Assembly: GCA_002457055.1 (NCBI GenBank)
Contig: NTKT01000003.1
Span: 1 to 64,000 of the forward strand
From: Rhodobacteraceae bacterium MED-G08
GTDB taxonomy: Bacteria > Pseudomonadota > Alphaproteobacteria > Rhodobacterales > Rhodobacteraceae
Direction: 5' to 3'
DNA length: 64,000 bases
Below, piece by piece: positions 42,537-52,539 of the stretch (the first letter of the stretch is position 1; each line of letters begins with the position of its first letter). Below the pieces are notes generated by a model. That model ran no database searches, was not told the origin of the DNA, and saw only the letters and a list, made by a program, of their open reading frames with translations. The position numbers were made by a program, and so were the translations under genes.

Positions 42537-43871
42537 TCAGCCTTTTGAAAATTCCGGATAAGCTTCCATTCCCAATTCTGACGTGTCGAGACCATTCATC
42601 TCAGCCTCTTCATCAACTCTGATACCAAAGATTGATTTCAACACATACCAAACAATAGCTGATGTGATGACCACAAATATGCCTACAACGATAATGCTGT
42701 ATAATTGTGTTCCAAATGAAGCATCACTATTTGTTAGTGGAACGATTAAGGTACCCCATATCCCTGCAATTAAATGTACGGGAATCGCACCAACGACATC
42801 GTCAATTTTAAACTTGTCAAGAATTGGCACAGACACAACTACAAGAATTCCGCCCACTGCACCAAATATAGTCGCTTGACCCAGCGTGGGTGCCAAAGGC
42901 TCAGCTGTAATTGATACGAGACCTGCAAGTGCGCCATTGAGTATCATGGTCAGGTCCGGCTTTTTGTACATAACTTGCGTTAGGATAAGAGCGGCAATTG
43001 CTCCACCAGCCGCCGCTGCGTTAGTATTCGAAAAGATACGGGACACATCGGCAACATCTCCGATACTGCCCATTGCCAGCTGCGATCCACCGTTGAACCC
43101 AAACCAACCAAGCCAAAGTATAAAAACACCCAAAGTAGCCAAGGCTAGATTTGATCCTGGGATGGGATTGACCTTGCCGTCTTGCGCGTATTTACCAAGT
43201 CTTGGTCCTAAGATTATAGCACCTGTCAAGGCCGCCCAGCCGCCCACAGAATGCACTACGGTTGATCCAGCAAAGTCTTGAAAACCCATACCATCTAAGA
43301 AACCACCTCCCCATTTCCAACTTGCTTGAATTGGATAAATTACAGCAGTTAACAAAATAGTGAAGATGAGGAAGGGCCATAACTTTATACGCTCTGCTAG
43401 CGCTCCCGAAACTATGGAGGCAGTAGCAGCACAAAACATTAATTGAAAAAAGAAGTCTGAGCCAGTTGATGCATAGCCATAGTCATCAGCAGCATCTCGA
43501 CCTATACCTACCGCTTCAAGAATTGCTACTCCCCAAACACCAGACAAAACACCTTCCATTGACCATGTGCCCAAAGGATACATTAGGTTATATCCGAGCA
43601 GGTAGTAAAAGACTGCAGCTAGGGAAAACAGAGCAACGTTTTTTGTAAGCTGCATAGTGACATTTTTTGATCGCACCATACCAGCCTCTAACATTGCAAA
43701 ACCAGCAGCCATCCAGAAAACTAGAAAACCTCCCACTAGAAACAGCAAAGAGTTAAGTATGAAAACTGTGTCTGTAGCTACAAGTGTTGGAGCATCCTCT
43801 GCGGCAGCTAATGTCGGAAGACAGCCCACTATCACAGAGCCGACTATCCATTTAAAGTATTTATTATTCAT
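42537..43871 (-). CDS. amtB: Ammonium transporter
   Basis: A 444-residue Amt/Rh channel with a signal-like first segment and about 11 transmembrane helices. The pore histidines are in Val-Val-His-Ser-Val-Gly-Gly (mid-protein) and Pro-Val-His-Leu-Ile-Ala-Gly-Ile-Trp-Gly. The ATG at 43871 has GAGGATA upstream. It lies 12 bases downstream of glnK, the normal regulator pair: uridylylation-dependent binding of GlnK closes the channel when nitrogen is plentiful. Confidence 0.95.
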   Translation of the reverse strand: MNNKYFKWIVGSVIVGCLPTLAAAEDAPTLVATDTVFILNSLLFLVGGFLVFWMAAGFAMLEAGMVRSKNVTMQLTKNVALFSLAAVFYYLLGYNLMYPLGTWSMEGVLSGVWGVAILEAVGIGRDAADDYGYASTGSDFFFQLMFCAATASIVSGALAERIKLWPFLIFTILLTAVIYPIQASWKWGGGFLDGMGFQDFAGSTVVHSVGGWAALTGAIILGPRLGKYAQDGKVNPIPGSNLALATLGVFILWLGWFGFNGGSQLAMGSIGDVADVSRIFSNTNAAAAGGAIAALILTQVMYKKPDLTMILNGALAGLVSITAEPLAPTLGQATIFGAVGGILVVVSVPILDKFKIDDVVGAIPVHLIAGIWGTLIVPLTNSDASFGTQLYSIIVVGIFVVITSAIVWYVLKSIFGIRVDEEAEMNGLDTSELGMEAYPEFSKG

Positions 43872-43883
43872 CAAATTATCCTC

Positions 43884-44355
<472 letters not shown>

Positions 44356-44461
44356 TTAAGTACATAAGCCTAAATTTTGTGCGAAATTAAACCGTGAAAT
44401 TCTTCCAGTATCAAATAAAAGGTTATTTGGGCAGAGAAGATTCTCAAAATAGAGATTTTGT

Positions 44462-46606
44462 ATGGTAAGAAGAAATAGGATCCAACATTCAAGATTAAAA
44501 CGAGGACGCTTTAAAAAAATAATAGCAAGCAAAAAAAGTACGGCCCCCCGTAAAAAAGTATATAAAAGCTTGCCTATTCGCACCATTGGTTCTGTTATTC
44601 TGCTGATTAAGTTTTTTCTGAAAGTGATACTTAGCTTTATTCTTGGCTGGATCGTTCGAGGAGCCGTGATAATAGCTCTGATCGTTTTAAGTACAGTATT
44701 TTATTACAAAATTAATTTGCCAGCACTTAGTGAAATGCTCGATGCACGGGCCAAAGGCTCAGTCATATTGCTTGATAAAAATAAAGAAATCTTTGCTTGG
44801 AGAGGAGAACAATTCGGTGAAATTGCTCAAGCCAGTAAAATTTCTATACATTTAAAAAACGCTATACTAGCAGTAGAGGATAAGCGATTTTACAGACATT
44901 TCGGAATAAGTCCTAGAGGAATAGCCGGTGCTATAAGGATTAATTTAAATGAAGGAAGAGGAGCCCTAACAGGTCATGGAGGCTCAACGATAACTCAGCA
45001 AACAGCCAAACTATTATGCCTCGGCATCCCATATAAAGCCAGCAACTGGGACTCCGAAGCGCAATATGAGGGAAACTGCCGACAAAGTTCTTTGTGGCGC
45101 AAAGTTAAAGAAGCTCTTTTCGCAATTGCATTAGAATTAGAATTTACCAAAGATGAAATATTAACTTTATATTTAAATAGGGTTTTCCTTGGCGCTGGTT
45201 CAAGAGGATTTCAAGCCGCGTCCCAGCGCTATTTTAATAAGTCGGCTACATCCCTAAATCCAGCCGAAGCAGCGATGCTTGCAGGCCTGTTGGTAGCACC
45301 CAGCCGTTATGCACCAACCAATAACTTGGAAAAATCTCAGAATAGAGCTAATTTCATTTTAGGGCTAATGGAGCAGCAAGGTTTTCTTAGTGCAAAGTCA
45401 GCACAATACTTTAGAGAAAACCCAGCTAAACTTTCGGCCAAAGCTTCCCAAAAGGCTGGTGGACATTTTGCAGATTGGGTAATGCAATCTGCGCCTCACT
45501 TTTTTACAAGTAAGACTACTGAAGATGTCACGATTGAGACAACTTTCGATACAAAAATTCAACAGGCTGCCGAAGACGTTTTAGAAAATATTTTCAGAGA
45601 GAAAGTAGATCCTAAATCTAAAGCTCAAGCAGCTATCGTGATCATGTCACCAAACGGTGCAGTAAGAGCAATGGTTGGTGGACGTAAGCTTCATGTTGCG
45701 GGGACTTTCAATAGGTCAACACAAGCCCTCCGTCAGCCGGGCTCGGCGTTTAAGCCGCTCGTATATGCTACGGCCCTTGAGCAAGGATACAAACCCAATG
45801 ACTTAATTAGGGACGAAGCTATTAAGATCGAAATACCGGGTTCAGGCACCTGGACACCCCAAAATTACCAAAAAAAATTTAATGGCCTTGTTTCTTTAAC
45901 CAACGCTCTCTCACAATCTTTAAACATACCTGCTGTTAAGTTAGCACAGCAAATTGGACTGGATAAAATCGGACAAATTTCGATTGACATGGGAATTTAT
46001 CAAAAAATTTCAACTAATCCAGCAATTGCACTTGGGGTGTCTGAAACTACTCTGTTGGAACTAACGAGCGCATATGCAACTTTTTTAAACGATGGAATTA
46101 AAGTTTTACCATATGGTTTGAAAAAACTTAGTTTAGAAACTGGCGGTACTTTTTCGAATAAAAGTCTATCATCGGACACCGACCGTATTTTAAGGTCAGA
46201 AACGGCAAACAACATTGTATATATGCTTGAAAAGGCTGTATTAAATGGTACCGGCAAAAAGGCAGAATTTTCAAATTGGGAAATTGCTGGGAAAACAGGA
46301 ACAACTCAAGATGCGCGGGACGCATGGTTTATCGGATTTACGTCTGAATACATCGCCGGTGTTTGGATGGGTTATGACAACAATGAACCGCTTATTGGAG
46401 TTACCGGTGGAGGTCTGCCAGCAGAAATCTGGTCATTAATTATGAATAAAATTCATGCTGATATTAAACCCCAACCCTTACCAAAGAACAAAAGAAAACT
46501 CGCCCTCTTTCCAAATATCATCGACACTGAGTACCAACCACAAATAAGGCAACAAGGAGCAGGCTTCATTGACAAATTATTACTGACTATTTTTGGTGAG
46601 GAATAG
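44462..46606 (+). CDS. Bifunctional penicillin-binding protein (glycosyltransferase/transpeptidase)
   Basis: A 714-residue class A penicillin-binding protein that polymerises and cross-links peptidoglycan. A very basic cytoplasmic tail (1-40) and one membrane helix precede the GT51 domain, with Glu-Asp-Lys-Arg-Phe-Tyr-Arg-His-Phe-Gly and Gly-Gly-Ser-Thr-Ile-Thr-Gln-Gln. The transpeptidase domain follows, with Ser-Ala-Phe-Lys (S-x-x-K), Ser-Leu-Asn and Lys-Thr-Gly-Thr-Thr boxes. The middle has an extra Cys-containing insert in the GT domain (Cys-Leu-Gly...Asn-Cys, about 183-204). PBP1A, PBP1C or MtgA-fusion naming is not decided. Confidence 0.88.
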   Translation: MVRRNRIQHSRLKRGRFKKIIASKKSTAPRKKVYKSLPIRTIGSVILLIKFFLKVILSFILGWIVRGAVIIALIVLSTVFYYKINLPALSEMLDARAKGSVILLDKNKEIFAWRGEQFGEIAQASKISIHLKNAILAVEDKRFYRHFGISPRGIAGAIRINLNEGRGALTGHGGSTITQQTAKLLCLGIPYKASNWDSEAQYEGNCRQSSLWRKVKEALFAIALELEFTKDEILTLYLNRVFLGAGSRGFQAASQRYFNKSATSLNPAEAAMLAGLLVAPSRYAPTNNLEKSQNRANFILGLMEQQGFLSAKSAQYFRENPAKLSAKASQKAGGHFADWVMQSAPHFFTSKTTEDVTIETTFDTKIQQAAEDVLENIFREKVDPKSKAQAAIVIMSPNGAVRAMVGGRKLHVAGTFNRSTQALRQPGSAFKPLVYATALEQGYKPNDLIRDEAIKIEIPGSGTWTPQNYQKKFNGLVSLTNALSQSLNIPAVKLAQQIGLDKIGQISIDMGIYQKISTNPAIALGVSETTLLELTSAYATFLNDGIKVLPYGLKKLSLETGGTFSNKSLSSDTDRILRSETANNIVYMLEKAVLNGTGKKAEFSNWEIAGKTGTTQDARDAWFIGFTSEYIAGVWMGYDNNEPLIGVTGGGLPAEIWSLIMNKIHADIKPQPLPKNKRKLALFPNIIDTEYQPQIRQQGAGFIDKLLLTIFGEE

Positions 46607-46609
46607 TAG

Positions 46610-47203
46610 CTAAAGAGCTTTAAGTTCCCTTATTAGAGCGTCTATCTTTCCTGAATTTCTATCTAAAAGCGCTCCGATTTCCTGGCGCTCTACCAACAGC
46701 ATATTAACTCCCTCAATAATAAGATTGAAGACAAGCGGCTGACCACTTTGCTCAGATACAAGGAAGTCAACCTCAAAAGGTGCATAAGCAGGCATGTGAG
46801 CAATCGTATTCACGGAATAATACTTTTTTACCTTTGCTACTTCTACGATTTCTATTCTACCTCCGATGAATTCTCTGAAACGTCTACCATACTTAGTGGC
46901 AAAGTAACCTGAGAAAGCTTTGGTATAATCCTTTAGCTGAGTAGCAGAGGCAGTTCGGGCATCACGACCTAGAGCATATTTTGCAATTGTGGGTACGTCT
47001 GCATATTCATTGAAAACTCCTTCGAACGATTTCAACATCTGTTCTTCAGTATTACCTGAGTTAATTATTTGATTAATTTCATGGACCGCTAAGTGAATAA
47101 TTTGGGTTGCTGCATCCTTTTCGGACGCAACCATGAGTTTGGGCCAAAAAACCGCGCCAAGAGATGACGCTAAAAATAAACGGCGACTGTTGATGACAGT
47201 CAT
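46610..47203 (-). CDS. mlaC: MlaC-like phospholipid-binding protein
   Basis: A 197-residue periplasmic protein with a signal peptide and the MlaC (Ttg2D) fold pattern, including Phe-Lys-Ala-type helices, Tyr-Phe-Ala-Thr-Lys-Tyr-Gly-Arg-Arg-Phe and Asn-Leu-Ile-Ile-Glu-Gly-Val-Asn-Met-Leu. It ferries phospholipids between the outer membrane and the MlaFEDB transporter. It lies 16 bases downstream of mlaA, forming mlaA-mlaC; the mlaFEDB genes are not in the window. Confidence 0.85.
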   Translation of the reverse strand: MTVINSRRLFLASSLGAVFWPKLMVASEKDAATQIIHLAVHEINQIINSGNTEEQMLKSFEGVFNEYADVPTIAKYALGRDARTASATQLKDYTKAFSGYFATKYGRRFREFIGGRIEIVEVAKVKKYYSVNTIAHMPAYAPFEVDFLVSEQSGQPLVFNLIIEGVNMLLVERQEIGALLDRNSGKIDALIRELKAL

Positions 47204-47219
47204 ATACTTACTCGCATAC

Positions 47220-47924
47220 TTAGTTATATGGATCTATATAGTGCTCAGCTTTGTTGGTTCCAAGTTCGTATCTTCTATTCTGCAGGAAAAACAACCGTGA
47301 CTGAGCATAACTGTCAGCACTTTCATAAAGAATACTATCAATACTCCCCCTAAATTGCGAACGGGCAGACAAACCAAAAGCCACAGACGTAGCAGTTGCA
47401 GCACTTTTGGCCCCTACTCCAATTAGGCTTACTGGATCCAAAACTAAGTCAACTACCTTGCCAATACCATCGCGCTGAGTGGATGGACCTAACACTAATA
47501 TTTCTAAATAGGGGCCCTCTCTGAAGCCCCATTTAGCCATAGTTTCCCCAAAATCAGTTTTCTCGCTTGTTAGTCCTAACTGAGAGCTAAAGTCATATAT
47601 GCCTCCAACGCCAAGCGTGGAATTAACTAAAAATTTCATAGATGACTTTGAAGCGTTCTTCAATTCGCCCTGTAGGATGTAGTTCATGCTATAACGTGGC
47701 AAAGAAAAATTCATGGACATATTGTTTGCGACGGACTGTAGTTTAATGGGAGTAATATCACCATATACTATTGCCATTGGTCGTATGATATTTTTATCCA
47801 TCGACTTGTTTATCTCATGAGACTGTCTGTTCGATGCTTCAAAAGGGTCTGATATGCCATCCTCTAGAGGAACTCGGCACCCGCTCAAAACGACAAAAAT
47901 AACAATTAGCAGAAAATTTCTCAA
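47220..47924 (-). CDS. mlaA: MlaA (VacJ) outer-membrane lipoprotein
   Basis: A 234-residue lipoprotein: signal sequence with lipobox Leu-Ser-Gly-Cys16, then the VacJ domain with Asp-Pro-Phe-Glu-Ala-Ser-Asn-Arg, Arg-Phe/Tyr helices and Gly-Pro-Ser-Thr-Gln-Arg-Asp-Gly. It removes misplaced phospholipids from the outer leaflet and hands them to MlaC, encoded next. It is divergent from ridA across 237 bases with no gene and no clear promoter seen. Confidence 0.93.
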   Translation of the reverse strand: MRNFLLIVIFVVLSGCRVPLEDGISDPFEASNRQSHEINKSMDKNIIRPMAIVYGDITPIKLQSVANNMSMNFSLPRYSMNYILQGELKNASKSSMKFLVNSTLGVGGIYDFSSQLGLTSEKTDFGETMAKWGFREGPYLEILVLGPSTQRDGIGKVVDLVLDPVSLIGVGAKSAATATSVAFGLSARSQFRGSIDSILYESADSYAQSRLFFLQNRRYELGTNKAEHYIDPYN

Positions 47925-48161
47925 AACAAATCAATTCCCAGAACAGACATAATTCAACTAAAGGTAATACTTTATAGCATAAGGTACGGACCGCAAACAC
48001 CAAATAACATTTGATTAGATCTTAAAAAGTCTATTAACCACGTCAATCAGATTGGTGCACTATATACAATAAAAAGCTTTCGTTCTTTTTCTGATAAGCT
48101 GCCATTGTTGTCTGTAAGTAAATATCATAACTTAATGTAAATATAAGGAGCACAAATCATT

Positions 48162-48623
48162 ATGCAAAATGTTGAACAAAACCTTAAAAGTCTTGGGATA
48201 GAGCTTCCAACTGCTCCAAGCCCAGCAGCCAACTATGTACCATTTGTTAAGGTAGGGCAATTTTTATACGTTTCTGGACAAATTTCACAAAATGAGAATG
48301 GATTAATAACAGGAAAATTGGGTGAAAATATGAATGTCGAACAGGGCGCAAATGCCGCAAAACAATGTGCACTATCATTACTTGCACAGGTTAAAGCTGC
48401 GTGCGAAGGTGATTTTACTAGATTGGTACGCGTTGTAAAATTGACTGGTTTTGTTAACTCGACTGCTGAGTTCACAGAACAACCTCAAGTCGTAAATGGA
48501 GCCTCTAATATCCTCGTAGACATTCTAGGGGATCTGGGCAAACACTCACGTTCTGCTGTTTCAGCGGCATCGTTACCACTAGGTGTAGCAGTTGAGATAG
48601 AGGGAATCTTTGAGATAAACTGA
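48162..48623 (+). CDS. RidA-family protein (reactive imine deaminase type)
   Basis: A 153-residue member of the RidA/YjgF family, trimeric proteins that hydrolyse enamine/imine intermediates such as 2-aminoacrylate. The C-terminal Leu-Pro-Leu-Gly-Val-Ala-Val-Glu-Ile-Glu-Gly-Ile-Phe and the preceding Ser-Arg-Ser segment hold the position of the catalytic Arg of RidA. It has a longer N-terminus (Ser-Pro-Ala-Ala-Asn-Tyr-Val-Pro) than standard RidA, fitting the Rid2/YjgH-like subgroup. AAGGAG lies about 10 bases upstream. Confidence 0.85.
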   Translation: MQNVEQNLKSLGIELPTAPSPAANYVPFVKVGQFLYVSGQISQNENGLITGKLGENMNVEQGANAAKQCALSLLAQVKAACEGDFTRLVRVVKLTGFVNSTAEFTEQPQVVNGASNILVDILGDLGKHSRSAVSAASLPLGVAVEIEGIFEIN

Positions 48624-48641
48624 ACTTGCCTAAGGTAAGTT
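48623..48641 (+). terminator. Short hairpin after the RidA-family gene
   Basis: AACTTGCC / GGTAAGTT with a UAA loop forms an 8-bp stem with one G-U pair at the stop codon. No T-run follows, so termination is uncertain. Confidence 0.3.
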
Positions 48642-48721
48642 TGCGATACCTATTGTCAGACTCATTTAATGACATAACTTTTACGAGACAAAAAAATTCG
48701 TATCAATAAAACATTAAGTTA

Positions 48722-49909
48722 ATGCCGAAATCTGAAATAACTATCAAGATTGTCGAGACACTTCTTTCAGTTAATGAAAACGACTGGGATGCTTGCGCAG
48801 CATCGGAAGAAATAGATGGCATGCGTCCGGTTGATCCTTTTACAACTTACAGGTTTTTAAGGGCTCTAGAAGACAGTGGATCTGTTGGTAATTCAAGTGG
48901 TTGGCACCCTTACTACATACTTGCTTTTAGAGAAAATGAATTACTTGGCTGTGCTCCAATGTATATTAAAACACATTCGCAAGGCGAATATATTTTTGAT
49001 CATGCATGGGCAAACGCTTATGAGCGCGCCGGAGGAAACTATTATCCTAAAATTCAGGTGGCCGTTCCGTTTACTCCAGTACCAGGAAAGCGCTTACTAG
49101 CGAAAAAAGAAAATCAAGAAAAGGCCTTTCCCATACTTTTGGAGGGTATAAAAAACTTTGCATCAAAAAATAAACTTTCTTCTGCTCACATAACTTTTTG
49201 TAGTTTCGATGAGTTTAAGAAAGGTGAAAGTTTAGGTTTTCTCAAACGTACGAGCAGTCAATTTCACTGGAGTAATGATAATTATAAAAACTTTCAAGAT
49301 TTCCTAAACGCACTCTCGTCCCGTAAAAGAAAAAACATAAGAAAAGAACGCGAGAAAGCTAGAAACTTTGGAGGAAAGATTGTTCGGTATTCCGGTAAGG
49401 AAATTACTGGGAAACACTGGGATGCATTTTGGGATTTTTATCAGGATACAGGTAGGAGAAAATGGGGCCAACCTTATTTAACAAGAAGTTTTTTTGATAT
49501 TGCTAGCGAAAAAATGTCGAATGAACTGCTGTTGGTCTTAGCCGAAATTGATGGAACCCCGATCGCAGGAGCTTTGAATTTTATTGGGATGGATGCATTG
49601 TACGGCAGGTATTGGGGATGCACCGAAAATTATTCTAATTTGCATTTTGAAATTTGCTATTATCAAGCAATTGAGTATGCGATCGAAAACTGCCTATCTC
49701 GGGTTGAAGCGGGTGCACAAGGAGACCATAAGTTAGCCAGAGGATATATGCCAAGTCATACATATTCGCTACACTGGATAAACGATAGTGGCTTTTCTAA
49801 AGCCGTTGCACAGTACTTGGATGAGGAACGTCGCGCTGTTGGCAGAGAAATGGAAATACTGAGTGATTACGGTCCTTTTAAGGATTTAAATTTGGAGGAA
49901 AGAGAATGA
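48722..49909 (+). CDS. FemAB-like acyltransferase (PF04339 type)
   Basis: A 395-residue protein of the GNAT-fold FemAB-like/DUF482 family. The conserved Ser-Arg-Lys-Arg-Lys-Asn-Ile-Arg-Lys-Glu-Arg (about 199-209), Gly-Ala-Leu-Asn-Phe, Arg-Tyr-Trp-Gly, and Glu-Ala-Gly-Ala-Gln-Gly-Asp-His-Lys-Leu-Ala-Arg-Gly segments match the family. Members are thought to move aminoacyl or acyl groups; function unproven. It has no signal peptide. The stop overlaps the start of the pterin dehydratase gene by four bases. Confidence 0.8.
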   Translation: MPKSEITIKIVETLLSVNENDWDACAASEEIDGMRPVDPFTTYRFLRALEDSGSVGNSSGWHPYYILAFRENELLGCAPMYIKTHSQGEYIFDHAWANAYERAGGNYYPKIQVAVPFTPVPGKRLLAKKENQEKAFPILLEGIKNFASKNKLSSAHITFCSFDEFKKGESLGFLKRTSSQFHWSNDNYKNFQDFLNALSSRKRKNIRKEREKARNFGGKIVRYSGKEITGKHWDAFWDFYQDTGRRKWGQPYLTRSFFDIASEKMSNELLLVLAEIDGTPIAGALNFIGMDALYGRYWGCTENYSNLHFEICYYQAIEYAIENCLSRVEAGAQGDHKLARGYMPSHTYSLHWINDSGFSKAVAQYLDEERRAVGREMEILSDYGPFKDLNLEERE

Positions 49910-50199
49910 ATAAACTTACAGCTTCTGATAGAGAAACTAAATTGAAAGAATTTTTTGAAAGTGGATGGAAACTGGACAAAAATAGAGATGCAATTAGCAA
50001 AGAGTTCCAGTTTAAAAACTTTATCGAGGCATTCTCTTGGATGACAAAAATTGCCTTTTGGGCTGAAAAAATAAATCACCACCCTGAGTGGTTTAATGTT
50101 TATCGGACAGTAAAAGTGGTTTTAACCACACACGACGTTCAAGGTTTAAGTAGCTTAGATCTAGAGCTGGCTGCAAAAATGGATAGCGAGGCTGCCTAG
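49906..50199 (+). CDS. phhB: 4a-hydroxytetrahydrobiopterin dehydratase
   Basis: A 97-residue pterin carbinolamine dehydratase that regenerates the pterin cofactor of aromatic-amino-acid hydroxylases. The Glu-Lys-Ile-Asn-His-His-Pro-Glu-Trp-Phe-Asn-Val-Tyr motif is intact. No phenylalanine hydroxylase is in the window. It overlaps the FemAB-like gene by four bases at its start and shares a CTAG stop overlap with the convergent peroxiredoxin gene. Confidence 0.92.
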   Translation: MNKLTASDRETKLKEFFESGWKLDKNRDAISKEFQFKNFIEAFSWMTKIAFWAEKINHHPEWFNVYRTVKVVLTTHDVQGLSSLDLELAAKMDSEAA

Positions 50200-50684
50200 A
50201 GCAAGTCTAATAATGCTTTTCCACCGCTTATATCGCATGTAGATCTAGCCGTTTCAGGCAGAAAAATTTTAACAAACCCATCTTCTACAAGCATAGCATA
50301 GCGCTTCGAGCGAGCTAAAAAGCCAACACCAGGAGCGTCAAACTCCATGCCCACTGCCTTTGTAAATTCGCTAAGTGGATCACCCAACATAGTAATCCCT
50401 GCTGCCGTAGCACCAGTAATATCTCCCCAAGCTGAAACTACATGTGGATCATTAACACTAATGCAAAGTATTTCATCTATGCCCTTTGAAGAAAATCTTT
50501 CAGCAGTCTCGATAATAGATGGTAGATGACCTCTCGAACAAGTCGGGGTGAAAGCTCCCGGCATAGCAAAGATCGCAAGTTTCCGGTTAGTAAATAAAGA
50601 TGAAAATTTTATTGTTTCCGGCCCATTTCCCCCAATTTTATAGAGCGTACTGTCTGGTAGCTTTTGACCTATCTTGATTGACAT
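50196..50684 (-). CDS. Peroxiredoxin (Prx5-like)
   Basis: A 162-residue thiol peroxidase of the Prx5/AhpE-like redoxin group. The peroxidatic cysteine is Cys49 in Pro-Gly-Ala-Phe-Thr-Pro-Thr-Cys-Ser. A second Cys lies in Glu-Ile-Leu-Cys-Ile-Ser and a third in Thr-Cys-Asp-Ile-Ser near the C-terminus. It is divergent from the ferredoxin reductase gene at 50762. It reduces organic peroxides or peroxynitrite in related enzymes. Confidence 0.9.
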   Translation of the reverse strand: MSIKIGQKLPDSTLYKIGGNGPETIKFSSLFTNRKLAIFAMPGAFTPTCSRGHLPSIIETAERFSSKGIDEILCISVNDPHVVSAWGDITGATAAGITMLGDPLSEFTKAVGMEFDAPGVGFLARSKRYAMLVEDGFVKIFLPETARSTCDISGGKALLDLL

Positions 50685-50761
50685 AATCCATCCTGTTTAG
50701 TTTAAAGTTTCTCAAAATATATATAATTCGAATGTTACCCTTTACGATCAAAAGGTGCTCC

Positions 50762-51976
50762 ATGTCAAAAGTTGTTATTGTTGGCGCAGGCCAAGCAGGT
50801 TCTGAAGCAGCCACACATCTACGCGGCCAAGGTTTCGATGGAGAAATAACGCTCATAGGAGCAGAGAATGTTCTTCCATATCAACGCCCACCATTATCAA
50901 AAAAATATGTTGCCGGTGATATGGGAAAAGAAAGATTATACTTAAAGCCAGAATCTTTTTACCATGAAAATCAGATTAAACTTAGGCTTGGGCTTACAGT
51001 ACAAAAAATAAATCGGATAAAAAAACGGATAGAAACTGATAGCGTTACTTACGACTATGATCAATTAATTCTGACAACTGGCTCATTACCCAATCAGTTC
51101 CCAGGAAACTTTGAGAAAAACTTATCCGGGATATACTACATTCGAAATCTTGATGATGCAGACAAACTCAAAGAGATATTTGAACCAGGTAAGACTGCCT
51201 TGATATTGGGAGGTGGTTATATTGGCTTGGAGGGGGCAGCAGTAGCTAGATTGAAGGATTTAAATGTAATAGTAGTTGAGAAAAGTAAAAGAATTTTAAA
51301 CCGAGTTGCATGCAAGCAAACTTCAAATTTTTTTCGAAAACTTCACCAAGATAATAATGTAAAAATTGTAGAAGGCTACGGTGTAGACCGTTTCACCCAT
51401 CAGAATGGGAAAATTAATGGTGTATTCATAGAAGACGGCTCTTTTTACGCGGTTGATATAGTTATAGCTGGTATAGGCATTTCACCATGCACCAAATTGG
51501 CTGAAGATGCTGGCCTAGAGATTGCAGACGGGATTAAAACTAATAAAAAGGGACAAACTTCAGACCCGTGTATTTGGGCTGCTGGCGACTGTAGTGCTTT
51601 TCCATTCGGCGATGAATACATACGCCTAGAAAGTGTGCAAAATGCAATAGACCAATCTCAACTCATTGCTAAAAATATTCTTGGAGCGAATCTGGATTAT
51701 AAACCAGTGCCTTGGTTTTGGTCTGATCAGTATGATGTGAAATTGCAGATTGCGGGTTTGAACAACGGGTACAATAAAATAGTTTCACGCATCAATAAAG
51801 AAGCTGTCTCTATGTCAAATTGGTACTATAAAGATGATACCTTTCTGGCAGTTGATGCTATTAATGATAGTCGGGCTTATATGGTGGGCAAACGTTTACT
51901 AGAAGCAGGAAAATCACCCAACAAATTAAAGTTACCAAATCCAGAAATAGATCTGAAAGAATTTTTAACTCAATGA
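50762..51976 (+). CDS. FAD-dependent ferredoxin/rubredoxin reductase
   Basis: A 404-residue two-dinucleotide-binding flavoprotein: Gly-Ala-Gly-Gln-Ala-Gly-Ser-Glu at about 8-15 (FAD), Leu-Gly-Gly-Gly-Tyr-Ile-Gly-Leu-Glu at about 148-156 (NAD(P)H), and the FAD-contacting Trp-Ala-Ala-Gly-Asp-Cys. It probably delivers electrons to a ferredoxin of an oxygenase; no such ferredoxin or oxygenase is adjacent. The ATG at 50762 has AAAAGGTG upstream and an N-terminal extension to 50732 is rejected. It overlaps rsmD by four bases. Confidence 0.85.
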   Translation: MSKVVIVGAGQAGSEAATHLRGQGFDGEITLIGAENVLPYQRPPLSKKYVAGDMGKERLYLKPESFYHENQIKLRLGLTVQKINRIKKRIETDSVTYDYDQLILTTGSLPNQFPGNFEKNLSGIYYIRNLDDADKLKEIFEPGKTALILGGGYIGLEGAAVARLKDLNVIVVEKSKRILNRVACKQTSNFFRKLHQDNNVKIVEGYGVDRFTHQNGKINGVFIEDGSFYAVDIVIAGIGISPCTKLAEDAGLEIADGIKTNKKGQTSDPCIWAAGDCSAFPFGDEYIRLESVQNAIDQSQLIAKNILGANLDYKPVPWFWSDQYDVKLQIAGLNNGYNKIVSRINKEAVSMSNWYYKDDTFLAVDAINDSRAYMVGKRLLEAGKSPNKLKLPNPEIDLKEFLTQ

Positions 51977-52539
51977 GAGTGATCGGTGGTAGTTTGAAAG
52001 GCAGGCGCTTGAGTATAATCAAGACCGATGGAAACATGAGCGCTCTTCGCCCTACGACCGACCGTATTAAAGAGAGCTTATTTAACATACTTTTCGGAGG
52101 AAAGTTTGACGTTAAAATAGAGCATACGCGTGTGCTAGATATTTTTGCGGGTACTGGAGCTCTGGGAGTTGAGGCAATTTCACGAGGGGCTAAAACGTGT
52201 ACTTTTATAGAAAAAAATAAAGCCTGTTTGCAAATATTAAAAGCAAATATTGACCTCTGTAATATTGAAGATAAAACAAAAATCAAGATATGTGATGCAA
52301 CAAAAATACCACTGAATTCTGATCAACCTTACAACCTAGTTTTTTTAGACCCTCCTTACCGAAAGTCACTTGGAGAGGTAGCTATAAAATCAGCATTAGA
52401 CTCTAATTGGATTAGTAAGAATGCTCTTATAATTTTAGAGGAGGGCGAACAAAAGAATTCTCTAGAAGGCTTTAGTTTGGAAGATACAAGAAGGTACAGT
52501 GATACAATATTACACTTCTTCAAAAGAGTGCCAAATTAG
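51973..52539 (+). CDS. rsmD: 16S rRNA (guanine966-N2)-methyltransferase
   Basis: A 188-residue class I SAM methyltransferase with Leu-Asp-Ile-Phe-Ala-Gly-Thr-Gly-Ala-Leu-Gly (SAM loop) and Leu-Asp-Pro-Pro-Tyr (catalytic). The N-terminal Met-Arg-Val-Ile-Gly-Gly-Ser-Leu-Lys-Gly-Arg-Arg and Arg-Pro-Thr-Thr-Asp-Arg-Ile-Lys-Glu-Ser-Leu-Phe-Asn-Ile-Leu are typical RsmD. It overlaps the ferredoxin reductase gene by four bases, and its TAG stop overlaps that of the convergent map gene. Confidence 0.93.
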   Translation: MRVIGGSLKGRRLSIIKTDGNMSALRPTTDRIKESLFNILFGGKFDVKIEHTRVLDIFAGTGALGVEAISRGAKTCTFIEKNKACLQILKANIDLCNIEDKTKIKICDATKIPLNSDQPYNLVFLDPPYRKSLGEVAIKSALDSNWISKNALIILEEGEQKNSLEGFSLEDTRRYSDTILHFFKRVPN

